A stretch of 64,000 bases of DNA from assembly GCF_036785885.1 (NCBI RefSeq), contig NC_092310.1, positions 5,146,001 through 5,210,000 on the forward strand, in the 5' to 3' direction. The DNA is from Coffea arabica (Eukaryota > Streptophyta > Magnoliopsida > Gentianales > Rubiaceae). Position 1 is the stretch's first letter. Each line of letters begins with the position of its first letter. Below are positions 10,854-23,304 of the stretch, piece after piece. A program made the position numbers and the translations under genes. The notes below the pieces were generated by a model that worked only from the letters and a program-made list of their open reading frames with translations, had not been told where the DNA came from and did no database searches.

Positions 10854-11115
10854 ATTTAAAAATGAGTTTTTGGATAAGAAACATGAATTTATATAACAAT
10901 TGAAATTCCTAAATGATTTAGAGCTAAAATATAGTTTCAAAAAAGTAAAATGGCAAAAAACATAATGATGCACAAAAGTAGGTACACATGGAAACTCAAA
11001 AGAATTAAAGAAGTTAAAGCAAAAAGATGTATATTACTACGAAAACATACGCAGCTGTCCATCTTACATCAAATGTCCCAGACAACTAAGACCACTTGAT
11101 TGCATTAAACAACTA

Positions 11116-11882
11116 GGCATAAATGTTCAAGCCAAGAACCGAACTGGTTTAATAAAAACCGTTCCAATTCATCAGATGAACAGTCCAATACCGGACGAGT
11201 TAACCATTTTACTACAACATTTAAAGCGGTTTTTTGAACCTTTCCTGGGTTGGACGGCAACTAGCTCGAACAGCAACTAGATTGATGGATCAACCGGTTC
11301 GGTTGAGCAGCTCAAGCTGAGTTTTAAAACTCTGCTTCTTACCATTATTAGATATTGATAGAACGATTCCTACAGTCGTTGCTGTATTAAACTTTAACAA
11401 GCTATGCGTTTCAATAATTATTGGATTGACTGTGACAAGTGAAGGCAAATTTGGATTCGCCAACCTCAAAGTGACACAGAAATCAATGGATACGTGGTGC
11501 CAAAAAATGCTGATATACTGGTTAACTTGTGGGGTTGGCGAATCCAAATTTGCCTTCACTTGTCACAGTCAATCCAATAATTATTGAAACGCATAGCTTG
11601 TTAAAGTTTAATACAGCAACAACTGTAGAAATCGTTCTATCAATATCTAATAATAGTAAGAAGCAGAGTTTTATAACTTAGCTCGGGCTGCTCAATCGAA
11701 TTGGTTGAACCGTCAATCTAGTTGCTGTTCGAGCTGGTTGACGTCCAACCCTGGAAAAGTTCAAAAAACCGCTTTAAATGTTGTAGTAAAATAGTTAACT
11801 CGTCCGGTATTGGACTGTTCATCTGATGAATTGGAGCGGTTTTTATTAAACCAGTTCGGTTCTTGACTTGAACATTTATGCC
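11116..11882. repeat. Inverted duplication (palindrome) of the P450 3' flank
   Basis: Arms 11116-11465 and 11533-11882 (350 bp each) are inverted copies with scattered substitutions, separated by a 67-bp spacer. The left arm is collinear with the 3' flank of P450 copy B (about 44480-44810), so it is the original; the right arm is an inverted extra copy that replaced the C-terminal part of the P450. The spacer contains a flipped P450 fragment. Confidence 0.9.
11459..11534 (+). pseudogene. Flipped fragment of P450 exon 2
   Basis: On the plus strand this reads QPQSDTEINGYVVPKNADI followed by LVNLWG. That is the segment after the ExxR region of CYP76 proteins, in the orientation opposite to the parent gene. 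It starts with the same ATTCGCCAACCTCAAAGTG string found in the parent exon near 11924. Confidence 0.85.
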
Positions 11883-13194
11883 CACGTATCCATTGATTTC
11901 TGTGTCACTTTGAGGTTGGCGAATTAGGAATGGGGAAGGAGGGCGAAGACGAAAGGTTTCTTTAATGACCGACTGCAAGTAAGGGAGATTTGATATATCT
12001 GATTCTTTAACCAGCTTGTTTTGTCCAATAACTTTCCTGATCTCGTCCCTAGCTTTTGTTTTATTTTCAGGGTTGCGTAGTAACTCTGCCATTGTCCACT
12101 CCACGCTGACTGAACTTGTTTCTGTCCCTCCGAGGAGTAAATCCTAAAATACAGTGGAGTTGGAATCAAATTATGGTCATCAGGTGATTTTTCCTTTTTT
12201 TTTTTTCCTTTTCATAATTCAGGAGTTATATATTAGCACCCGTTATATAAAGTATGTATTGAATGGATAGGTACATTAATATTACTCACCATAATCAAAT
12301 GTTTCATGTCCTCGTAGCTCCATACAGGTCCATTTTGCTGATTAACATCAAGGAGGGTTTCCAAGAAATCACTTTTCCGTAGATAAGTGATGGATGTGTC
12401 TCTTTCTTGTGATCTCTGACGAATGACACCATCCATAATATCAAACAACTTTCCATAATGTACCTTGGCTCTGCGCCTTACGCCCTGCGGATCAATTGCT
12501 TTGAGGATGGGAAAGTAGTCCACGAGAGTAGGACAAGTAATAATTTTGGCCGCGTTCCATACCATTTCTTTCATCTCTTGAGACGAATAGGAGTTAGATA
12601 TAGAATCGGATTGTGCAAAATCAACATCAAGTCGAGAGATGTTGAGAAGGCAGCTTCACCAATATTTATGGCCTGTCCATTAAGACAGTGTTGGCGTACA
12701 TAATTGCACAGTTGCTGCACCTTTTGTTGGCGGAGCCCTTGACTAGCATTGCGCCTTTCTGATGAAAAGATATGCTCTTTGCATAGTTTGCGAAGATTGC
12801 GCCACTGGCTTTGTGGTGGTAACCAGACAATTGAGACCTTATGGTGGTCCAATGCTGTGACTCCATCTACGATTCTTCAGCCTGAGAACTCTAGATCATG
12901 CTTATGAAGCATTTCCTTGGCAATTTCTGGTGATGATACAACTATTATTCTTCTACTTCCGACTTTAATTGAAATCAAAGGTCCATAAGTTTGAGAAAGT
13001 TTTGTAACTGATCTGTGCAAGAGTCCACTGATTTGCAGCAAGTTACCAATGACTGGCAACGGGTATAGCCCTGAAGGGAGCTTCTTGGACTTTTGGTCAT
13101 TAGAATTCGATATGAGGAGAAAGTGGATACAATACCAAATAACAGAAAACAGCGGTATAAGTAGCCAAAAGGGAAGGGTGTTTGGAGCATCCAT
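11883..13194 (-). pseudogene. CYP76-like cytochrome P450 pseudogene, copy A
   Basis: The ATG is at 13194 (MDAPNTLPFWLLIPLF, a membrane anchor), followed by a proline-rich hinge SGLYPLPVIGN. Exon 1 runs to 12290 (GT donor) and exon 2 starts at 12143 with DLLLGGTETSS (I-helix). The K-helix ETFR is present. Three lesions are visible: TGA at 12879-12877 in place of an Arg codon after LEFSG; a 19-nt deletion between 12625 and 12624, relative to copy B, that shifts frame; and loss of everything after EINGYV, including PERF and the heme-binding Cys loop, at the palindrome junction 11882/11883. A functional family member is about 500 aa. CYP76 enzymes are ER-bound monooxygenases, often of terpenoid metabolism; this copy cannot bind heme. 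Confidence 0.93.
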
Positions 13195-13910
13195 AATTTC
13201 ACTGCACCTATACAAAAAGGATTGCTTGTGTGATAGGAATAGCAGTGTGATCAGTGATGTTTTGGATTCTGGGAATGAACTGAAGAAAGTGGATGCTATA
13301 TATAGGCGCAATGGCCAGAGGAATTAGTACTAAATGCATGAGGCATCCAATACAAGTCTAAATAGAACTTTCGATGAATCAAGGGGGAGGGTTTCTCCCA
13401 AAATCATGTGCCTTTTTCCAAGGTTACACGGCCACCAAAATTTATTGCATAGATACATGAGGGGTCCCTAGTTCTTGAATATGTAACTGAAGAAAAAAGA
13501 ATTAGCGTCATGATTGGTCCCAAAAAAAAAAATTTTTTTGTAAAGTCCAAAATCGCGTCATTGTTAATGCCATGTGTAAAGTCCACAAAAAATTCATTCT
13601 ATTTAGTTATATATTCAAAGTAGCTTACATTTCGTTTAAGCATTCTTCTCATTCTATTTAGTTATATATTCAAAGTAGCTTACGTTTAAGCGTTCTTCTG
13701 TTCTAATGGGTGCATATTTATATATTTTTTCTATTTAATCTTGCATATTTTTTCTTATATTTATTTATTTTCTTTAAATAGTCTTATATTTTTAAAATAT
13801 AACACCTGAAATATATTTTAACGAGTATCTATAGGGCATCGTTAGACGGACCATTTGTTTAAATAAAAAAAAGGCACTAGACTGTTTTGAGCTCCATAGA
13901 AGAGGGAATA

Positions 13911-14148
13911 GAGGCTGCTGACTTTTTTTTTTGGTAACCCGGAACATGCCCTGACCCGACCCCTTAGAACCCGAGCCGGCACACCAAACCGGAAGGAAGC
14001 CGACGGCCCGATACAGATTTCCCGTGCGAGTCAGGATATGCGACGCAGCGGGCACAAATCGAACCCTAGTCAGTAGGAAAACCAGCAACATAACGCCGAC
14101 CCCTCAACCACTGCATCATATGCCCTGGGGGCGAGGCTGCTGACTTTT
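13911..14148 (-). mobile_element. tRNA-derived SINE with 16-bp target duplication
   Basis: The body (13927-14132) is on the minus strand, with its A-tail seen as poly-T at the left. GAGGCTGCTGACTTTT is repeated perfectly at 13911-13926 and 14133-14148. On the minus strand a box A-like GATGCAGTGGTTGAG and a box B-like AGGGTTCGATTTG are present. It is from a different family than the SINE at 5919. Confidence 0.93.
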
Positions 14149-17100
14149 GCTAATGTTTGTTGTCCCCTATAATTCTAGTGTGGGCTAGAATATTTTCTAA
14201 GAGCTCTACTCCAATTTATTTTATGACAAAGACTATCACATTATTCAAATCCGTAAACGTGGTAAGGCTAGGTTTCGGCACTGCATTTAGAACCAAGTCC
14301 TAGATAACGTCCCCAACCTGAACCAATAGCAATTGCCTGCTTTAACGTAGGGCGGGCAAAAGCTGGTAAGCGTCATTTCTTGAATTTAGGAATAGGGCTT
14401 TGATCAATAAAGCACATTTGACATTAAGTTTAAAATTGGTGCTTTTAGAGTAATTTTTATATTTTAAAGAATAAAAAAATTTAACTTTAACAATATTATT
14501 ATAAATTTTGAACTAAATGAAGAGATAACTGTATTTAGAAATTCAAAATTACACGTTCAAATTAAAAAAAAAGTACTTATAAAAGTATATACCCAAACAG
14601 TACGATTAAACACTTAATAAGTAATTTGATAAAAGCTCTTTTAATTAAGTGTTTTTTAATAAGCGACCGCAACTCCGTACCGGCTGAATTTAAATCCTGA
14701 AACAATAGCCGAGTAGAACCAAGTCCTTGGTAAGCTGCCCAACCTAAACAGCACTATTTACCTTTTTTTTAAAATTTTTGGCACAACACTATTTACTCTT
14801 CTTTTTTTTTTTTTAAGTTCTGAAAAAATAGCCGAGTTTATACTTAGAACAAGATCAGAATAGTAGCGTTTCAAAGTTAACCAAAAATACTGCAAACAAG
14901 GACCTTTTTTTTTTGGTTAACATCTTACTAGCATTGTTAATGATTCTACTGTCCCAACTAAACATACAAGCTTCAAATCCTTTGCACTGCAGGTACCATT
15001 ACCAATCTCCCCAGCTTTCTTCTTTCAAAAACTAGTTTGGCAGTACGTGATTTGCACATCGCATATCTCATTTTTTGTGACTGTTAATAGCTTTTCTTTT
15101 TTTTTAAAAAAAAGCTAAAGCGAATGACTTTTTATATGTCGCGGTAATATGTATTTTCTTAAAGATATAACATTTTTTATATATTAAATTTCTTTGCTAA
15201 ATATTGATTGTTAATATAATATATTCTAAAAAACTATGACTAACAAAATTTAGTAATTGCTAGTCATACACAATGTACATTGCATATAAAAAAAAATTAA
15301 ACAGTTATCATACATTCTGCCATATAAAAACTTTGAAGAAGGAAGTTTAGCTAAGTTATTGTTTATTTTACTGGAGTTGTAGTAGAGAGGAGAGAAAATT
15401 TTCTAAAATTTACGAAACTAGTGCATAAATCAAAGTTAGTAAAAATATTTACTAAAGAATGCTCATTTTTAGCTATTGAAAAAGAGATCCTGAACTAACC
15501 CCTTCTTCTAACTTGAAATGGAATCAATTCAAAGTACTGGCATCCAAGATCAATGCAAAAGTTTAAGAATCTTTTAGGACTAAACTCATATATTTTCATA
15601 GAAAGCTGAAATGGAGTCAAAACAATACCTTAATACTCTTTGGAAACACTCTCAAGTATATCCAAGTTGAAGTTTTGAATCCAAATCTTCATTTGCTTAA
15701 GAACCAATTTACAATTCCAATGTAGCAATATTTCTCTTTGTAATTGAGGTTTCGTTCTCAAGTAACTTGAAAAAATATCCTTTTTGTAACTTTATTCTCA
15801 ACAAATCTTGATTTAAGCCATTTTATGGGGCATGAATGTATCAATTAATGATTAATAGCACCACTTTATTGCCCCATTTCCACATTGAGGAGTTATAACA
15901 ATAATGAAAATTAATTGACTGTTTTTAGATTGAAGCATTATATTAGATTGATTATGAGGATTGATTTTTTTTTTATTTTGGTAACAACTATTACCCTCCC
16001 ATGTTTTTAACATAAAAAAGCAAGCTTTCACACCTCACAGCAATAAAGTTTCATCAACAAAAATTAAGCAATGATTCCTTCTTTCCTACCAATGCATTCC
16101 TTAAAAGACTAATTTTTAAATCAAAATTTTGGACAATTTTGAGAAAAACTTTTCTGAGCAATATTTTGGTGACTTTTTATAGTTTAAGGCATTAAGAAGC
16201 AAGAATAATGGGAGAAAATGTGCATTAATATAAGCACAATTTTGAAAGGTTAACTATAGTTAAAATTTGGATACAATAAATATTTATCAGCTTTAGTACT
16301 TGTAGAAGTTTTGTCTTAGGATTTTTTGAAATATTCTCGCCATTTGTTTTGTTTTAATCAATATGTTAATAATAAAGTGAACTTAATTGTCAATTTAACC
16401 TTTTGTCTTCTCATTAACATTTTTAAACCAACATATATGACATAATGACTTTAATCATCATTAAACAACAAGGGCATAATATGAACTTGCAATCATCATC
16501 AATTACTAAGGGCATAATGGGAATAAGAAAAACTAAGACAACAATAATGCTTACACTCAAAATACCAATACTGGTAATGGATAAATAGATGGATAGATAG
16601 ATAGATATACGACTATGTAAAGATAGATAATAGATATACGAGTATGCAAATTGCTCATGATCTTGTCATAAAGCTTTTCCAAGTCAATAAAGGTTTGTTT
16701 TTCCTTGCATGCTGTTGTTTTGTCCTAAGAGCATGTATATTTTGGTTGGCTATTTAATATTTTGCCATTGCTTTGAGCAAGAAATTTTAAACACATGAAA
16801 TAATTGAAGATAAGTGTAAAAGTTGATAAATAGTTTTAAATGAGAAGAATGTTCATCTTAATCTTAATTAGTAACATTATTGAAACAGTTGGTAGCATTT
16901 CAGTTTTTATTCTAATTATTAACATTATTGAGTTAATTTATAACGTTTCATTCATTTCATTACAACCATAACTAAAATAAAATAATTCTAAGTATTTGAC
17001 AAAAGGGTACTTTTTGGTCCAACTAAAAACTAAGGCAAAAAATGAGGGTATTTTTTTTGTCATAGTAAAAATTAAAACAAATAATTTAATGCTTACACCT

Positions 17101-17150
17101 AACTTGTTTACGTTCCACTTGCCTAGACTCTTCACACTTTTATAAGGAGT
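14149..17150. other. AT-rich intergenic stretch
   Basis: I find no convincing coding exon, TIR pair or LTR here. It contains scattered A/T runs and a GATA-type microsatellite at 16585-16645. Decayed transposon remnants are likely but not resolvable by eye. Confidence 0.6.
16585..16645. repeat. (GATA)n-like microsatellite
   Basis: Imperfect ATAGATAGATAG tracts with a partial duplication containing ATATACGA(C/G)TATG. Confidence 0.85.
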
Positions 17151-17152
17151 AC

Positions 17153-17191
17153 AGATATAGATATAGATATAGATATAGATAAATAGATATT
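17153..17191. repeat. (AGATAT)n microsatellite
   Basis: About five 6-bp units of ATAGAT, lying immediately upstream of the SINE target duplication. Confidence 0.9.
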
Positions 17192-17198
17192 TGTTCTT

Positions 17199-17327
17199 GA
17201 ATGTTAGGTTGGGAGAGCAGAAATTAGAAATCCTACGTTCAAATCTCCTTACTGCCTCTCTTTTTCCTAAGTCCCACCTCTCTCTTGTTGAAAAAAAAAA
17301 ATTTAAGAAAAAAAAAGAATGTTAGGT
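17199..17327 (+). mobile_element. Short SINE with 11-bp target duplication
   Basis: The insert (17210-17316) ends in interrupted poly-A and is flanked by GAATGTTAGGT at 17199-17209 and 17317-17327. A box B-like ACGTTCAAATCTC is present. It shares the length of about 100 bp and the layout of the SINEs near 10764, 18045 and 43067. Confidence 0.85.
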
Positions 17328-17839
17328 AAAGCTTACCTCTTTTGGTACTTTCTTCCAATTTTTGGTATCCATTTATTTTTTAAGGCATTATTGTTGAGCA
17401 TGACAGTCAGCAAGTCCATTAGTTATCCATATTGAAACATAGCATAATAAAATCCTCTAAAAAAAAATCAAACTTTAAATAAATCAAATATTCGTCCAAT
17501 GGTCAGGTCAGATTCTAACCACAAAGAAATAGAATGCACACTATTGTTGCTAATTCAGTGATATTTAATTTAATTATATATAATTATAACTAAATTCAGC
17601 TAATAGTTTTTTTTCTATCTATGTAGGTTATTATATTTATGCAGCTAGAATCGGCTAAAAGTTTTCTTCCTTTACTCCTCCTATAAGCCTCTTGCTTTTA
17701 TTGCGGATGAATCTTTTTTTTGTTTCTCAGTAAAAGGAGTTCCAAAGTTATACTAAACCACTAAGTTAACTTCACTAATCAACATGGAGGTTAAGGCACG
17801 TAGCAAATGTATTACAGTCACATAGAAGTTATAACATTA

Positions 17840-18447
17840 AGGGTCCGTTTGTTTCGAGTGAAAATATTTTCCTAATTTTCCGTGTTTGGTTGCACAAAAG
17901 TTACTGAAAACATTTTCCTATATAAAATATATTCACTCATCTTATGGAAAACAAATTCCCTTCCAAATTTACTGAAGTTGTTTTCCGAAATGCATGCATC
18001 CCGCCTGTAGTATGTTCCAAACTTACTGAAAACATCTTGTAGTATGTTATTTTTTTTTTTTTAGTGTAAACAGGAGGACTCGAACCCAAGATCTCTTCCT
18101 TACACTTCATCTCCCGTACCACCCAACCCAACCCAACCCTCCCCCTAGTATATTCAAAAAAAAAAAAAAAAAAACCTCATCCTGCTCATCCTATGCTAGT
18201 AATTAATTATGTATAATAGGGACATTCTTTTCTAGAGAAACTTTCAGCAGTGAGAGTGCAAGATATATGTCACAATAAGCATTGCATGTGATTGATATTT
18301 GACACTAAATGGCCAATAATTTGTTTATTGCTTAAGGAGATATTTTTTATTCATATATACATTTCTCCAAGATTTTTTAAAGTTAAACAATGAGATAAAT
18401 TTTCTTATTTTGCATGGGAAGAAGTATGTAGTTATAATGTGTAGAAA
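17840..18447. mobile_element. Left part of a MITE split by the Ogre element
   Basis: It begins AGGGTCCGTTTGTTTCGAGT with repeated GAAAATATTTTCC motifs. The inverse, CCAACCAAACAGACCCT, ends at 41330 on the far side of the Ogre insertion. Left and right parts share the same TIR and internal ATTTTCC repeats, so they are halves of one element. A secondary SINE lies inside this half. No clean target duplication is seen. Confidence 0.65.
18045..18156 (-). mobile_element. Short SINE inside the split MITE
   Basis: On the minus strand: a GGTTGGGTTGGGTGGTACGG start, box B-like GGGTTCGAGTCCT, the ending TTTACACT, then poly-A (poly-T at 18050-18062). Imperfect flanks TAGTATGTT and TAGTATATT may be the target duplication. 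Confidence 0.7.
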
Positions 18448-18654
18448 GTAAATGTAGACACCAAATTTTGAATAATTTGTATGTGGCATCTACTTCATGA
18501 TTTTTATTTTAGATCGCTTGCATTTAGTTCATTGCTGTGTGTTTTGCATTTCTAGTTGTTTTTTTATTTTAGTTTTAGTCATTTTGCCCTTTTAGTTTGT
18601 CTATTCATTTTTGTTTTGTCATTTTAGGTTTTTAATCACTTTTAAGTTTTAGAT

Positions 18655-18692
18655 TTTAGTTTTTAGTTTTTAGTTTTTAGTTTTTAGTTTTT
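18655..18692 (+). repeat. (TTTTTAG)n tract in the Ogre LTR
   Basis: About five 7-bp units, also present at 36511-36548 in the 3' LTR. Confidence 0.85.
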
Positions 18693-21600
18693 AAGTTTAT
18701 AGAGTTTTTAGAAAGAAAAGAAAAATCATTTTAGTCATTTTGTTTTTATTCAATGCTTTCTTGAAAGAAAAATGAAAATGCAAAATCATAAAAAGGAGAA
18801 AAGAAGAAATTAATGAAAAAGGGGAAAAAGAAAAGGGAAAAATGGTTTAATGCATACTGGCCTATTTTTGAAAAAAAGTGAAAGGTTTGAAATTTGAAGA
18901 AAAAGTTTTTAACGTAATAGGCATTATTTACTTTTTGATACATTTTTCAAAGAAAAGAGAAAAATATATATTATTATTTCAGGTTACAAGCATTTGTGTT
19001 TTTGATTGCATTTTATTGTTATTTAAGTAAAGAAAAAGTAAAAAAAAAAGAGAAAAAACAAAGAAGAGGAAAAAAGAAAATGGATGAAAAATGGAAGTTG
19101 TAATTTGCTGTTCAATATTAATTTCTGTTATTATAAATTTTTGTTATTATCATTTATTTCATTTTTATTGTTATTAATTTCTGTTTTAATTAGTTGAAAA
19201 AAAAAAAAAAAAAAAGTTGCCGCAGCATGAAAGCTGCGGACTTACGCAGCTTGCAAAAGAAATCTGGGACGGCTCCTTGGCTGCAATTACTGGAGAAAGG
19301 ACAATGGTTTTAGGGCTCCCAATTGATCATATAAAGGCCAAAGAAACAGAGCAGCCGCAAGGAGAGAGTAGTAGAAAAAATACGGGGGAAACAAAGAGAA
19401 GAAAAAAAGACTGGCGGCGGGATTTTTCTGGGCAGCAAGAAAGAAAGGGAAAGAGAGCCGGGTAGAGTAGTGGCTGAAATCTGGGAGGAACGAGGGAGTG
19501 AACAGAGGTGAAAGGGGAGATAAAAAGCTAAAGGATTGGAGCTAGGAGCAAAGAAGCAAACGGAAGAAATTGCTTGTAGCTGTCGGTTGTCTTCCTGAGG
19601 AGCGGCTGTTTTTTTTTTTACTGAGAAGCTGTCGGCGCTCCACCACGTTTTGCTGACCCAGACCATTGATAAAAGAACTGTCACCGTAAGCCTTTTTCCC
19701 CTCCAAACTTTGATTGCAAGTGCTGATTCTTTAAGATTGGAAATTTCTGAACCCAAAACTGTTAAATTTCATGCTATCTGGTTCGTTGTTAGCTTCAAAA
19801 ATTCGTTCCTTATGTGTCTGCTGTGGTCTTGTATGATCAGTGGGGAAGTTTGAAGCCCATTTGGGTTTCGTTGCTAGACTGAAATTCAATAGCAATTTAC
19901 TAACGTTTGCAAAGGAAGGATTTTCTGGCCTGTTCGTTTAATTTGTGAAGTACAACCGTGAAAGTTTCCATCTTTGTCTAATTACTATTCGGGCATGTTC
20001 ATATCTGGGGTTGGGTTTTGTTCAAAGCTGGTTTTGTGATGGTTAGAGGTTCAGGTTTGTTCTAAAGGAAAAGGAGCCGGGGTTATGAATTGTTGTTTGA
20101 GTTGGTGTCTGCTATTTGTATGCTGAATGAGAGTGAAAATCAGGAAATAGTTTGAAACTCCAACAAGTTGAATATCTGACCCTTTATCCGTTGTTTGCTA
20201 CCTTCCTATGGGATTTGTATGTTTATAGTAATACATGTGAGTTGCATGTTTGTGATGGGATGGGAACGGATGCAACCTATTGGCATGTGGACAACAGGTT
20301 TTGCTTCGTCCTTTGTTGCAACAGTGATCATCTTATTGCTTTGCATCTGGGTTACATTTTTTTTTTTTTTGTATGAAGAAGCATTATTGAACAAGTTGAG
20401 AGAGTAAATATGTGCATTTGTGTGTTGTTAACAACACTCTCGAGTGAATTTCTGGGCTAACGAAGTAGTTGCTAATCCCTGCATTACTTTGCTGCATCTT
20501 GGATGATCTGTTTGAATCTTTTGGGAGTAATAGATGTTTGTGTGTAGGTAAAGTTAACAACATGAGTTGAAAGTTTCGTGTTTGTTATTGATTTGTTGCT
20601 TTGGATAAAGTTTACTTAGGACCCTTCACATGAACAAGTCTGGAGTGAAGAACAAAACATTTTGTAGTTTCAAACCAGTAGGAAGTTTAAATGAATCTGA
20701 ATTTCAGAAGCCCCGTGGCTGAGTTCTTATTGTGTAGAATGTTTAGCTCACGTTTTTATCATTTCAAAATGGGTTGTGTATTGTATCTTGAATCAAAAGT
20801 GGAGGTTCTAGTGGTTTGTCAAGATGCCGCAAGTTGAAGGAGTTTGCAGATGAACATTGCATAAGAATGATTCTAGCTGCTAAAAGTTTTCTCGTTGCAA
20901 GAATGTTTTCTCATTTGTCACCTGATATTTGCATGAAACTTTATTCATTCTGGTCTCTTGCATGCATGATAAGTTGGTAGGGACCTGAGTTTGGATTTCG
21001 GTCTGAAAGTTTCTTTTAAATCTATCTTGCAAGATTATTAAGCCTCAAGGCATAAGAGAATAGTTGCAGAATTTTTCTTCATGACATTTGTATGATTTTT
21101 CTGTTATGTTCTGGTTTAATTGAATGTTGAAGTTTTTTTTTTGTAATGTTCTTGATGTTTGATTGAAAGATTTGTGATCAAGTTTGTGTTGAAGTTGACA
21201 TATGTTTGCGGGAACGAAGCTAGCAAATGGTGTTTCTAGTTGCAGAAAATTTTCGGCAAGAATGATGGTTGCAGAATGAAGTTTCTTACGTTTGTTGCAT
21301 GAGATTGCATGAAATCATCTTTCTAAATTTCACTTTGACCCCTTGAGTTTCCTTTGGTTGCACTATGGCCCAAGCAATTGAAAAAGATTAATCAATTTGA
21401 TCCTTCAAGTTTCCTTTTCATTTCAAACTGGAATTTCATCTGATGAATATGGACTTGCTTGATTATTTGAAGAGTTTTAGTGGTTAAATTTTATAGCTAT
21501 TTGTTGTGCCTTTATTTTATTTTCGAAAACTTTAGTGAATTCAAATTGTCTGGTTCATATTTTACTATTAAATTGGTGCATTAATCCTTTGTTCGATGGT

Positions 21601-22054
21601 TTTAGCCCAAATTAGGACCTTTTCCTTTTACTAGCTTCACGAACGGGGGAGGTATAACTTTCTTTTATCTTTCTTTTGTTTCTCCTATGTGATCTAATGT
21701 GCTAAGTGAATTGCATGTCTACTTCGCTTTCCTAGCTTTTCTTTAATTACTTTTACTTATGTCATTTACTTTTTGTTTTCATTAAGTTATTCTTTTAATG
21801 GGGTATGTGTACACCTCTTGGCTTGTAATAGATAGGGCGTAGCAAGTAATTTGGTCCATTTTCCCTTTCCCTTTTGTGTTAGTTAGCAAATGTAATGGTT
21901 GCATGCCTATGTGTTATATGTTAAATGCTTTATTAGGATTTCGCATCTAGTCAAGCATGCTAAGTGTTATGTGCTACGTGTTTATAAGTGATTCGCATGT
22001 CTACTCGCTTTTTGTAGTATAGATGAATGGAATGGATGAATGTACGTCACCACA

Positions 22055-22136
22055 CTAGTCCAACGCTAGTTGTGGCTTCTTTTATCGTTTCCACTAGTCC
22101 AACGCTAGTCGGAATTCATAGGATGGGCTAGTCCAA
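22055..22136 (+). repeat. Three hairpin-forming CTAGTCCAACGCTAG repeats in the LTR
   Basis: ACTAGTCCAACGCTAGT occurs twice and a variant (CTAGTCCAATGCTAG) once within 82 bp. Each has inverted CTAG arms around a 7-nt loop. The same triplet is at about 39910-39991. Confidence 0.8.
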
Positions 22137-23286
22137 TGCTAGACCCAATAGGTTTTTTCCTTTTTTTCATTTAAGTGCATGATCACCACATATCATGCAT
22201 TTTTCATTAGTTTTATCATTTGGTATGTTCCTCAAACCCCTTCCCCTTCACTTTAGGACTTGCATCTCATGCTAGTTAGGGTTCATCTGCGTGAAAATCC
22301 CCTCTTGATAAGGGAAACGAGCGAGTGTGGCTACTCGATAGCCTTAGCACGCTAGTTTTACCTTCTAATCCGAGGGAAAATCAAAGTCGAAAATTAGGCG
22401 TCACCCCCGTACCCGACTTGTTGCATTCCCCTAGGGTCATACTTTCATTTTTATCACTTCCATACTCTTTTAATCACATTTCTCTTACACTTCTCAATCC
22501 ATATTTTTCACTACATCTTTATCATTTATTTATTTTACTTCACAAATGAAATTCAAGTTCCACTTATATATGTACTATTCTATCTTCATTCATTTGCACA
22601 CACAAACACTTTGATTTTCATCCAAATTCACACATGCACCTTTTTATACATTCGCACACTTGCACTTACATTTCTTGCATCTTTCATACACTTTCACACT
22701 TGCACACTTGAATTTGAACTCTCATTTGCATTAATCGACCTCTATGAGGTTTCCCTTTATTGGCCGCCACAATTCATGTGGTTTGGGACCAAAAACCTCA
22801 CGAGAGACATCGTAGAATTTAGGATTGCATTTTTTCGTTTTCGCATTCATATAGGCATAATCCAACATGCAATACATACCCTGGGTAGAAAGTCAGGAAA
22901 GTTAGGGTTAAGTTACGCAACTAGCCTTGGCTAGGTCAAAGGGGTGCCTTGGAGTCTAGCATTGCCTTCCTCTTTGTCAAACGTGACTCCCGAACCTTTT
23001 TCTTTGTTTTACATAGACTAGGAGTCGTTTTAAAAAGGGTTTATTATTACTTAATTCATTTTTAGGTGACTTGGTATACCTTAAATCATTACCAAGTGGC
23101 GACTCCAAATTTTTCATTTCAAAACCCTTTTTAAAACTATTTTTTGGGTCAAATCGTCGCTTTCCAAAGTCCCATTGAGACCCATGTCTTTTAAACTCAC
23201 AAAAATCATTTTCCAATCAAAATTGAAACAATACATCTTTCTCAAACAATTTATATTTATTCATTCAAAAAATGGGGCGCGACAGT

Positions 23287-23304
23287 TGGCGACTCCACTG
23301 GGGA
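23287..23304 (+). other. Ogre primer-binding site
   Basis: TGGCGACTCCACTGGGGA begins 2 nt after the LTR end. It fits the pattern reported for Ogre/TAT elements, usually assigned to tRNA-Arg; the exact tRNA was not verified. Confidence 0.75.

Larger units (their letters stand above)
6849..13330. repeat. Arm A of a direct tandem duplication carrying P450 copy A
   Basis: Blocks match arm B (42296-46914) in the same order and orientation. They include the AGGCGTGCTTACATTTGACCAGTAGTTCT-type block near 6951 (42419 in B), the ACACATCATCGTAAA block near 9021 (42547), the GACACAAATTTTGTTTCT block near 9757 (42890), the TTGGTTAATGTATTGAATTA block near 10678 (44222), and the P450 itself. Divergence is high (many substitutions and indels), so the duplication is old. 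Insertions private to arm A are annotated separately. Confidence 0.85.
18453..23284 (+). repeat. Ogre 5' LTR, 4832 bp
   Basis: It runs from TGTAGACACC to GGGCGCGACA. Comparison by eye with 36309-41139 shows only about 15 substitutions plus a few single-base indels. It contains a (TTTTTAG)n tract at 18655-18692, purine-rich runs, and three hairpin-like repeats near 22055-22135. Small open frames occur at matching places in both LTRs, but none resembles a protein. Confidence 0.95.

Noticed and set aside
19217..20407. Small ORFs inside the Ogre LTR (matched at 37042-38262)
   Set aside because: Present in both LTRs, with no protein-family resemblance; some are broken by single-base indels between LTRs.
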